A stretch of 64,000 nucleotides of DNA from Cyrtodaria siliqua (Eukaryota > Mollusca > Bivalvia > Adapedonta > Hiatellidae): positions 124,001 to 188,000 of the forward strand of contig JAWPHD010003267.1 of assembly GCA_037043455.1 (NCBI GenBank), in the 5' to 3' direction. The notes under the pieces are model-generated. The model had not been told where the DNA came from. It did not search any database and worked only from the letters and a program-made list of their open reading frames with translations. The position numbers and the translations under genes were made by a program. Shown here one piece after another: positions 27,201 to 39,200 of the stretch (its first letter is position 1; each line of letters begins with the position of its first letter).

Positions 27201-30200
27201 GGTATGTTTGTATGTTTATAAGTGAATCTGAAACTTGAAAGTGGTGGAGCGAGGATAATGGTCAAACTTGCTATTCACATGTATAGCATACTCGTATTTA
27301 ATAACAATTACAATCTGTGAATATATACTGACGGTCAATGAAAACGCACTAGTACATTATATGAGTGTCACATTTGTATTGCTTAAGTAATGTATATTAA
27401 TTAGGGCATTTTGAAACTGAAGGAAGTTAATATACAACTTCAAACAGTGATTGTCTCAGAATTCCAAAACATGGTGTATAGTATTCAATTAAGTCACACT
27501 GGTAGAAGTCACACATTTTAATATCCGGTAAGAAAGAAGTTAATTACAACATTGTAGAATAATTGCTGCATTTTCATTAAATCGTTATCTGTGTATGGAT
27601 GAATTTCTTTATGTTTTATGTGTGATGAAGTATTGTATGCAATATTTTACAATTCGCGGTTGATAATTTCTTTTTTTTAATAATGCATTCTAGAGAAATT
27701 TACTTACTTTAACACGTTTTGTGTTTTCATAGGTATTGGTGTAGCTTCGTTTGTGATAATGTTTTTGCTGAATATTTACTACATCATAATACTGGCGTGG
27801 GCCATCTACTATCTATCACAATCATTTTCTACCATTCTGCCATGGTCGCACTGTGGAAACGAATGGAATACTGAAAGGTACGTGTACATTATATCTTAAT
27901 ACTGGCTTAGACCGTCTTATATCTATCACTAATTGTCCGCCGTTCTGCCATGGTCGAGTGGTATTTGGACAGAAACATATATACTGCATCAATATACTTT
28001 GTTGGGATCTCTACTATCATACTCGTTTTTCAGCCGTTCTGCCATGGTCCAGTGGAATTTGGACAGAAACATATATACTGCATCAATATACTTTGTTGGG
28101 ATCTCTACTATCATACTCGTTTTTCAGCCGATCTGCCATGGTCCAGTGGAATTTGGACAGAAACATATATACTGCATCAATATACTTTGTTGGGATCTCT
28201 ACTATCATACTCGTTTTTCAGCCGTTCTGCCATGGTCCAGTGGAATTTGGACAGAAACATATATACTGCATCAATATACATTGTTGGGATCTCTACTATC
28301 ATACTCGTTTTTCAGCCGTTCTGCCATGGTCCAGTGAAATTTGGACAGAAACATATATACTGCATCATTATATTTTGTTGGGATCTCTACTATCATACTC
28401 GTTTTTCAGCCGTTCTGCTGTCGTCTGACTGTGATAACGAGTGCAATGTAGTTGCATTACATTACATGCTTTGATTTAGCATAATCACATCGTTCAGGTT
28501 TATATTATTTATATTATACTTATGCAGTTTGTCCTCGTGATCTGTGTTGTGCTTATCTTCTGCAGTAGTCAAACATGAATGGTTTGATTCATTTGGAATC
28601 GTGAATAAATAAATGATTTCTCTCTATATACATTTACGAAAACATAACCAATTTGAATAACTAGTACCATAATCACGTATTACCTATTATTCCGGGCGTT
28701 TGTTTCAGCCAAAGTTATTATCCTTACTTCACACTCTATACTTCAATTATATCCCCCGAACCTTTTCTGTATGTGTGTTCCATTATGCCTGTATGAAAAA
28801 TGTTTTTGGTATCTTTTTATTTTATTATCTAACCATAATTGCATTGGAAATGTTTGACTTTTGGGCTTTTTAACTAATACCTAAGTAAGTTGAATGTATA
28901 TCAGTGAAACAGATGTTTGTACCTGTTTAATGTGTTTGATAAGCGTAATTTAAGACACTCTTAAAGTTGTATGAAAAATATTGACACTTTATTTAAAAAT
29001 GAAGTTATTATCCTTACTTCACACTGTATACTTCAGTTATATCCCCCGAACCTTTTCTGTATGTGTGTTCCATTATGTCTGTATGAAAAATGTTTTTGTT
29101 ATCTTTTTATTTTATTATCTAACCATAATTGCATTTGAAATGTTTGACTTTTGGGCTTTTTAACTAATACCTAAGTAAGTTGAATGTATATCTTTGTACC
29201 TGTTTAATGTGTTTGATAAACGTAAATTAAGACACTCTTAAAGATGTATGAAAAATATTGACACTTTATTTAAAAATGAAGTTATTTGAAATGTCTTTCT
29301 AAGATTTGTTAATATACTGGCACCCCAGCAAAATGAATTTAAAGTAGAATATCGCATAAACCGGTGCTAGGGGGCTTGAGAGGTGTTGCACTTACATTAC
29401 CTCGCATAAACAGACTCCATACAACCCAGTCTGCTACTTTTATCTCTGGTTTGTGTTTATGGATTCCAAGGGATCCCCTTTTTAGTATTTATTTACATTA
29501 GTCTAAGAAAAGTCCAATCAAAACATCATGTTGGCTATAAAATAGTTATTTCTCAACCGATTTTCAAGACTAATGTATTTTCATTTACCATCCGTTTTAG
29601 TGATAATTCATGTAATAAATTGCCCATGTTAATTCTGAAACATAGTTGGCTGAAACAAGCGCCCCGAACAATAGTGCACTATTTGTATTAATTTTGATGT
29701 AATTAATTTACGATATTCTTAACCATGTTTAACCTAATTATGTAAATAATTATGTAAATTAATAATTGAAGCGCATTGTTTGCACTCATTTTTATGTAAT
29801 TAGTTTACGATATTCGCGTCCGTCTCCGTGGCCGTGTGGTTAACGACTTTGCGTTGTAAACCTTTTCGCCTCTCGCCGCTGCGGGTTCAAATCTCACAGG
29901 GAGCTCGACTTGTAAGTGAGGAATTTTCGATTCTTATGGATGGCGGGAGGTGTACAGTTCTGGTTCTACCCAGGAAAAGTGGATGGTTTGCCTCCACCAC
30001 AAAAAATTGACGTCATATAGAACCAGACATGTGTTGTAAATGCCGTAAAACACCATACAAACAAAACAAAATACATGGTATGTTATTAACTTTCGTTACA
30101 ATGTGTTATGTACACATACATATAAATCCCCTAATGTGGAGGAAATAAAGAAATAAAGTCTTGGGAATGATGTCTGATGCTACTGTTTATCTTTGTATTC

Positions 30201-33200
30201 AATGAATAGAATGTATGACTTGACACATTGACATTTATAATTAACACATTCAATAAAAATATTCGTATATGTTTCTTGGTAGATGTTTTGTCAAAACGTA
30301 TAACACAAGTTCGCGGCTGTTTCTTAATGAGATGGACAATTCCAGCAACTCCAGTATAGTGTTTTCACCAACGAACTATAGTGCATCTGTATCACCAGCT
30401 AACATCAGTCTAGCGATTCCACCAACTGTTGATGCTGTTGTTGAATTTTGGGAGTAAGTGTGCACATTCCTTTTAAAATATTAATACACAATATTTTTTT
30501 TGTTTAGTGAACATTTTAATATATGGATAACATCCACATTTGGTAAATAAGACGACAAGTTAAAAATTGAGTACAAAGTATACATGATAACAAAATATAA
30601 TAAAAGTGTGAAAGACTCCAATGCATTAATTTAATGTTGAAATAAAGGCACAGTGTCATTCAACATAGAATCCAACAAGCGAAATAACCTGCATGCGCAT
30701 GCGTAATTGGTGTCGGACTGGTATTGTTTTAATTCCGGGTCGTAGCCATCGATAATAGTTCTTTAAAAAAAATAATCCCACATGGAACATAGCATGAAAA
30801 TGCAATTCATGACTGGATGTATTGTTTTTGGAATTGAAATTAATTTTGTTTTTATTCCAAAGGAAAAATAGTAAAATGCATTTTCTCGGACAACTTTTCA
30901 TGTGAAATGCACCTTTGCCTCAAAGGTCATGCAGAACCAATCTCTCACAATATAGCAAATGGAGTAGTTGTACAGTTACAATTATTAACAACTATTTAAA
31001 CCACATTTTGTTTTTGTTGTTTTATGACATTTAGCATTTTTATTTACACAAAAAGAGTATGAAAGAAGACATTTGGAAATCGCCTAACAAGATAAATATT
31101 TAAACAATATTGCAGTCTCGGTTTGATTGAGACTGTTCATGAATGGTAGTGGTAAAATGCTAGTTACCATTCACGCCCTCTAGCGCCAGGTTGAGCAGAA
31201 CTCAATATTTAAAATGTCAATAGTACGAAATTTTGAGCCATCCCGAAGATTGTGTGCATATGACGTTGAACATGGAACCTTCAATGCAATATTTTCATAC
31301 CATTCCGTGGCCAGCGGTGTATGGTCCCAGTTTCTAACAAAATGCTTTGCCCTAACCGAGAAAAAAATGGGCGAAATAAACAAAAAAGAATTTTGATGGG
31401 AACAAAAGGTATGAAGCCTGCGTATCACATGCAACAGTCAAAAGATGCAACAGTCAACATACTAAATTAAAAAGCAGACAACATAGCCTAAGAGTGATTA
31501 AACAATACTCAGAGCTAAAGAACTGATTGTTCTCAGAGTGTATATTGAGATTTGTTCTCAAATGTATCTACATAGTTATTACGCTACTACCTACAGAAGA
31601 GAGCTTCTCCAAATAAACAACTGCTGCATATTGTTGTATGGACAGAATTATTATACGCAGAGTTTATTTTGAGCTTTGTTCTCAAGTGTATACGCTACTA
31701 CCTACAGAAGAGAGCTTCTCCAAATAAATAACTGCTGCATATTGTTGTATGAACAGAATTATTATACGCAGAGTTTATTTTGAGACAGTGATTTCGTTAC
31801 TTCCTACAGAAGAAAGGTACTCCAAATAACTGACGGTGTGGATAACCCTGGTTCCATTGTGTGGGAACTGGCTGTGTCTCTGTTTATCGCATGGGTGTTG
31901 GTCTATCTCGGAGTGTGTCGGGGAGTCAGATGGAGCGGGAAGGTAACTAACTTTGGGCATGTACATATTGTAACAACCAATGTGAATGAAAGGAACTATA
32001 CACGTTTTTTTTCTTTCGTTTTAATCCTATTAACTATACAAAATGGGTGCAGTTAGTTTGAGACAGGCCAAGACTCTGGTGTTGTAGACGTTTTAATAAT
32101 AGCACACTAATTCATAAATGTTACAGTTCTGCTTGAATATTTGAGCCGTTTCTGTACTGTATTTAATGTAAAGAGAATTCAGCGTTTACATCTTAACGCG
32201 TATTCTATAAATAAGAATTAGAAAACTTTGAAGGGAAAACATGTAATGTGTAATAATCTATTCTACCCATGTACAATTCGATTAACATACAGTATATAGC
32301 GGAAATTACCGAGTTGTGTTTCTTCTCTTCCATTATTTTACATTTTCATGGTTGTACCCCTTTCAGGTTGTGTACTTTACCGCACTGTTTCCGTATGTTA
32401 TACTTACAATACTGTTGATACGCGGTGTCACCTTGGATGGTGCCTCTGATGGAATATTTTTCTTCATCAAACCTGATCTTGAACGACTGGCAGATCCACA
32501 GGTATGCTCCTCTATATCTATTAGTCAGTCAGTCTAGCGTAGGATTCCCAACTTATTCTTGACTGTGCTTTACTTAATACTTAGGCCGCCTCTAAGATAC
32601 AGCTTCTATTAACCATATCTGTAGATTTCCTTTCAATGATAGGCGTTACTGGTTCGGTATGCATCAAATTGGACTGATTAACGGAGACAGTTTTCGTAGG
32701 AAGATGCATGTACTTTAAACATATGCACAAACAAGAGGCTTCCTGATGTAACATGTTTCACAATTGCATACGGAAATTGATTGATGCTTTTACAGCGATT
32801 AAAACATATGTGAATGGTTCGGCTAAACACTAGTGTGTACTTCTATATGTGTACATGTATGTAGTTACATTCGTGTTGCGTTGAAGCGTCGATATGAGCG
32901 AGCGTCTAACATTCATTCGACATTACAATGCAATGAGCGAGCGTCTACAACTAACATTCATTCGACATTTCAATGCAATGAGCGAGCGTCTACAGCTAAC
33001 ATTCATTCGACATTTCAATGCAATGAGCGAGCGTCTACAGCTATCGTTCATTCGACATTTCAATGCAATGAGCGAGCGTCTACAGCTAACATTCATTCGA
33101 CATTTCAATGCAAGAGCAATTTTGAAACTTATTATTGGATGTTTTCACATGCTTTGTTGCAAAATCGGTTTAAAGAGTGACTTGGAACAGTGATGTGATG

Positions 33201-36200
33201 TGTTATTAATTCACTTTGTTGTCTGAAATAAATATGTTGCTTAATTGTAAGATCAATTGGCCAAGCATCGCCGGATACATCTCTGCTTGCACTGCAGGTT
33301 TGGGTCGACGGTGGAACACAGATTTTCTTTTCTTACGCCATTGCGATCGGTGTCATGATTACCCTGGGCAGCTACAACAAATTCCATAACAACTTTTACA
33401 AGTAAGCACCATAGTTGGCGTTTTAATTTGCAATATATTTGTACATGTATTGTTTGTAATCAGATTATCGCTACTTTCGTCTATGTATGCCTCGCAACCA
33501 CCATAGACAGCTGACTGTGACATCCAGGAAAAACATACTTGTTTATGTTAAGACTTATCGTATCTGAGCTTATCGCTACTTTCTTCTATGTATGCCTTGC
33601 AACCACCATAGCCAGCTGCCTGTGACATCACGGAAAAACATACTGGTTTATGTTGACTTATTGTACTAGTTAAGGATATATTTTGGTATCTGGAGACTGT
33701 AGGTTGGAATTATCTAGAAATTGAACTTATTTTGTAGAACGATCTCGGCTTACATAAATCCGTTATCAGAGTACCCACACAAACATGTTTGCAAGGAAGG
33801 CAAATAAATTGAAATTACATGAATTTAAGCCCTGATTTTACCTTCGTTATTTGCCGGCAGGAAGCCGGTTGCCGCCGATATATGTGTGCTTATGTTTGAT
33901 AAGTGCTAGTAATTAATGGGAACAGTACAAATGAAGCCTGTGTTTAACAATATCCTGATAGGTATTGACATTATATTAAAATAAATGTTTCCTTAAACAG
34001 TATGTGCATGCATGTAATCTTTAGGTGAACGTTGTTTGTGTGCCTTACATTTCGTGTGTAAACATAATGATTAATCCGGAAAAAAACACGGCGCTTTATT
34101 TCACTGCATTTACATGCTTTCATTACAGATTGTATAAGACAGAATTTAAATTAGAAATCTACGTACTGAATATTCCTTGGTGCTTATCACAACAGTTGAA
34201 AGGGTGATACAAATGTGACGAATTTCATCATCTTTTCAGCTGTACCTTTTTCAAAACTCAAAGAGGAAACACTTAGATCCCAAATGTTTTAAAATGTCAG
34301 AAGCTTATGTGTGATACTGATATAACTACTTTATAAAATTATCATGTTTTGTTCAATCAATTATGCTGCAATTTAAATTAACCATCTTCCTTAATACAAT
34401 CCTCTCATTATTTCTAATTAGAATAGCTATTATGTAGTTTATTGTGCTTTCAAACCAGTTTGTATTTTTATATGTGATTTATTTCTATTGATGTTTGTTG
34501 TATGTTCATTTCTAGTTAGCTTGTTAACTCTTATTCCCATATGGGCCTTGATATTTAAATAAGCTTGTAAACTTGTAAACGATGCGTTATTTTGGCATTA
34601 GACTTTATACAGATTTGTATATAAAATATATATATATTGGTTGTTCGAAAATACTTCTATCTATATATAATTCTGCTTTGTGAACGTTAATCTCTTAGAT
34701 CCCAAATTTCGAAAGTTTTTCGTGAGTTCCAATTATCTCCCTTTAATATATAACATTTACTGAATTCACAGTATCCTAGTGATCCGGCACCTTTCATTGT
34801 CACTGTCTAAAAATATAGCGTGTGTGTGGTTGAATCCTTAAATGTGATCCCACTCATAATATCTATAATTGTATGTTTGTATGCGTATATATGTTAACTG
34901 TGCCTCCAGACAAGTGGGTTATGATGTAAAGATACAGTTTATCAGCATGTGTTGCAGCTATCTTTTTTAGGAAGTGAATGCATACGTTTGAGTTATGTGT
35001 CCTTCGTCATAGCTAGGCGCCCTATAAATAAAAACATATAATTATGTAAGAAAAAAACCATATATGATCCATAATTTGTTATATGTAAAATTTGATCAAG
35101 AAAAGGTTTTGCGGGCGCCGTGAAGTTTCATTAATATACTGTTATGTGGGCGCTGTGTATTAAACGAGTCAATCAGTGAGTTCGAGAACCAATCATGTTG
35201 ACGGAAAACTCCGTGTCACCACCAAGTTCAGGAATCATCTACTGCTTCCATTCAAAATACTGTATAGACTTGCTGGAGATATACAAGTCGTATAGCTATA
35301 TGCAAGAAATACCGTATAATTTATGAAAATGACGCTGTTGTATTTTCATATATAATTACGGTTAAGTTATTCATATAAACCGCCTTTGTACAAACTGTAT
35401 CGATTATTTATTCAAAATAGTATGTATAACATACCTACCGATGAACTGATACTTTGCATCAACATTTTCTTGTATGTATTGTAATAAAAAACATACAACG
35501 CAACGCGCACGTGCGGCTAACAGCCATATTGTTTATATAGCAACAGTGCAATATTGTCTATGCTGTTGGCTTCCAGCTAACAAAATGCCAAGATGTTTAA
35601 CGTAGTAGTCTGTTGAAATACATACGAAGCATGATCCCGAAGAATGACGGGATTGGTCGACAACTTACGATAGTATAAATATTAAACTAACTGGGAACTT
35701 CACAAACATCAAATTAAATAAAACCATTACAATATAAGATTAAGCATACCACAGTTTTCGTCTTAAGCAAGTTATTAAACGTTTGTTTACACACTGAGTA
35801 TATGAAAATAAACCCATACACGGGATTTTCACAAGATCATAACACGTAATGTGTAATTGATTCTAAATGAAAGGTAACTTTCTGTTAAATGTTAACACCG
35901 CCGTTCACTTTGATCCAGTAAAGATCCGCGATTGGCCCTGTTCGTCAGGGACTCCATCTTATCAAGCTGCGTATTCGACTTTTGTCATTGATCTCGCTTT
36001 TGCTAACGTGACAATGCATCTATAACATAGTGTGAATCTGTGAGTAAAATAATACGTTGTTTTTGTTGGATTTCAAAAGACCATCACAGTTTGAAAAGTT
36101 TCTCTTATATTATTTTAGTTAAATTTAACCTCCTTTCGTTCTAGAAAAATTGACCGCATTTTCTGTTTCCTCTGCAGGGATTGTTTCATAATAGCCAGTG

Positions 36201-39200
36201 TTAACAGCTTTACGAGCTTGTATGGAGGGTTTGCTGTATTTTCTGTTCTGGGATTCATGGCAAAGGAACAGAATGTAACCATAGCCAAAGTAGCGGAGTC
36301 CGGTAAAGCGTGCTTCATTGTATTTTCTAATTTGCATCAAATAATGTAGAGGTGTTTGTTTGTTTGAATGTTGATATATTGGTGGGTAACACATACTCGG
36401 AGTCAAGGATTAAACGTTGAGAGAATGAAATAAAGAAATGAATGAAAGAATAGTAGCTATCCATAAACGAATATGGACTAGTTTACAAGCGACTGATTAC
36501 TTATATATACGTCATCTCTTAATACAGACCTTCCAAAGGTGAAACTGGGAATATGTCTAAATACAGATCTTCCCGTGATGAAACATGGTTATGGTTCCTT
36601 AGATCGTACACTCCAGTTTGGATAACTGTGACAACTCAAGAGCTTAGCTCCGCCTTTTGGGTGTGATCATCGAGTACGAATAGGAGATGCCTTCATTTTG
36701 TTCTTGTTTAAACAAAAATATATTTGTCTTTAGTTATCTACTATACATTGCTTCATTATTTAGAACAGTAAAAGTTACATTTATTCGCTATTTAGAGTCT
36801 TAAACATGTATCTAGTAAAGTAAAATAGTCCCCTACCACTAACGAAAATGTGCCAGAGCATACCGGTCAGTGCGACGATAGTCACGTGACCGGTGATACA
36901 CTGAAGTAAGGCAGGAACCCGTGATTTCCACATTCTGCGTACAAGGTGATATTCATTGGGGCCACCACGATCAATATTTGTGTGGGCAAATCTAGATGAT
37001 CTTATTATTGTGTTAGTAATTTGCGTATATATATGCAGATAAAGCAATTATAAATATGTTGAACTACAAAAACAAATAACAGCTCCTTCATTGATCTGGT
37101 AAATGTAAAGAGAATCGGTTAGTCGTGGACTAATATAATATTTAAACGCCGTCAGCAAATATGAACCCATTTAGGGGGAGTAGTGGGGTATGGAGGGATG
37201 GGGGTGTGTTGGGTGGGCGTTCCGTTATGACATAAGGAAATTTTATTTTCCCTCATATGGCATATGGAAAAAAATGTCTTCATGGAAAAACTAAATCTCT
37301 ATAAGGACAAAATAGGTAAATTAAAAAACACATATGGCATATGGAAAGTAATATTTTGTCTATGGGGCATATGGAAAATAATCAATATAGCATATGGAAT
37401 AAAACAAAAGAGGCCCACATATAACTTATAAAGAGACTATTTTAATTTAAGATTTAAGACATCATAAACCAGTGTCACGGCAATTACGCTCCTTTGTTCT
37501 ATTTTTATGAGGCACGAATGTATTTAATATATTTCATGATGAACAAGGTTTTGAGTGTAAAACTGTTTTTCATGCTTTTTACGGACGGACGGACGTACAC
37601 CAGTTGCGCTAGATTTTGAATGTAAAATCATTTTCATATTTGTTCATCTATTCGACTGACGGGCGTACGTCAGGTCTCTGGTTTTGCGTTTGTGTTTATC
37701 ATCTAAGGCTCAAGCTGTATATTATATTATTACTAAGAAATTTAAAATGCTTTACGTGGTCCGAGTATTTTCATACTTTCATACCCCATCCAATCCCTTC
37801 TCCAAGAAGCGAAAACAGGGTTGGCTTGGGTATGAAATAAAGCCTTAATTTCGGCTTAAAGGCTTACATATTGCAAAATTAAAACGTGTAATAGGTAATT
37901 TAAACAGGTTATCGCTTAAACAGGTTATCGCATTTTTTTCTCTCAGTAAAAACGTTTTTAAACGTGTTTTATTGTCGAAATATCAGTCATAAAATCCTGC
38001 TAATATAATCAATTAATGTAATTAAAGCGGGACCATGCAATGATAACAATTAGCGGAGCTAATATATTTTGCAGTTTTCTATAAAAGTTAATTAACACCC
38101 TTTTCTAAATAATGATACTGGTATTATAAATTGAAGCTTGTGATACTTAATGCTTAAATGAAATTATATCAGAAGCATTATGGTGTGTCTGAACCACTGT
38201 GATGTATGTTCTGGTAGACTACTAAAAGATAAATCAGTTTTTAACTAATGATTCACGTGGCTATTGATGTCTAGGTCCTGGTTTGGTGTTTATAGCCTAC
38301 CCTAAAGCCATCACGCAGATGCCGATACCCCAACTATGGGCAGTGCTCTTCTTTCTCATGATCTTACTAGTAGGCATCGACAGTCAGGTACGTGTATATT
38401 GTATAGTCCCCCAAAGCAATTAGTATTATTGTATACTTTCATATTGTCCCGTTTAGTTTGCATTGAGCCGCTTGCTAAGAGCCGCGAAATAGAAATAAGG
38501 AACTACTTTCAAATAAAAATAACGCAATCCTTCCTATAGTGTCAACAAAAAAATACGAGTTTTTTTACAACCTTTTATGGCAAAAATTGATAAAATAATT
38601 CAAACGGTCAATCACCCACTGTTTTTAACGTTATCGAATGGTAAACAAACTTCAGAAAATCCCTTGATGTTTTTAATGACGTCATCCGACGTCGACGTCG
38701 TTTTCGCGCAAAATAATCATCCACAAAAAATGAAACTGAATGGCAAGATAGGAATTCCATCAAAAGCTATAAAAAATAACACAAATACAATGAAAAGTAA
38801 TAGTCATACAATTAACATTGATCAAAAACAATATGAAAGTATACAATAAAAAGGTTATTGAATTTGTATGGCTAAATATTACTTGGAACTCGTTGTTTTG
38901 GCGCAGGACGACTCGCAAGCTCGTCGTCCTTTGCCAAAACAACTCGTTCCAAGTAATATTTAGCCATACAAATGCAATAACCTATAATACTGTGTTTACT
39001 TATTATAATCAGCTTATTTATTTTGATTTACGTAGCAAGGTGCCCGCCCGTGTACGAACATTGCCCGAAAGGGCACCTGGAGTATTTCTCCACCAATGTA
39101 AGCTGGAATAGTCGCCATATGATCTTAGCTGTTGGTGCGACTAAAACCTACAGTTCAATTCAATTTAATTACTAATTACCACAAGCTTACCGTTTTACTC

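Noticed and set aside
27853..28474. ORFs of 134-191 codons over intron 3
   Set aside because: They are the stop-free 94-bp VNTR read in three frames; the non-multiple-of-3 period keeps all frames open.
32833..33193. Repetitive ORFs on both strands in intron 6
   Set aside because: A 45-bp minisatellite whose length is a multiple of 3; lies between two well-defined exons.
37230..37400. 'catatgg' repeats as a regulatory array
   Set aside because: Irregular spacing and degenerate; looks like a decayed minisatellite in intron 8.
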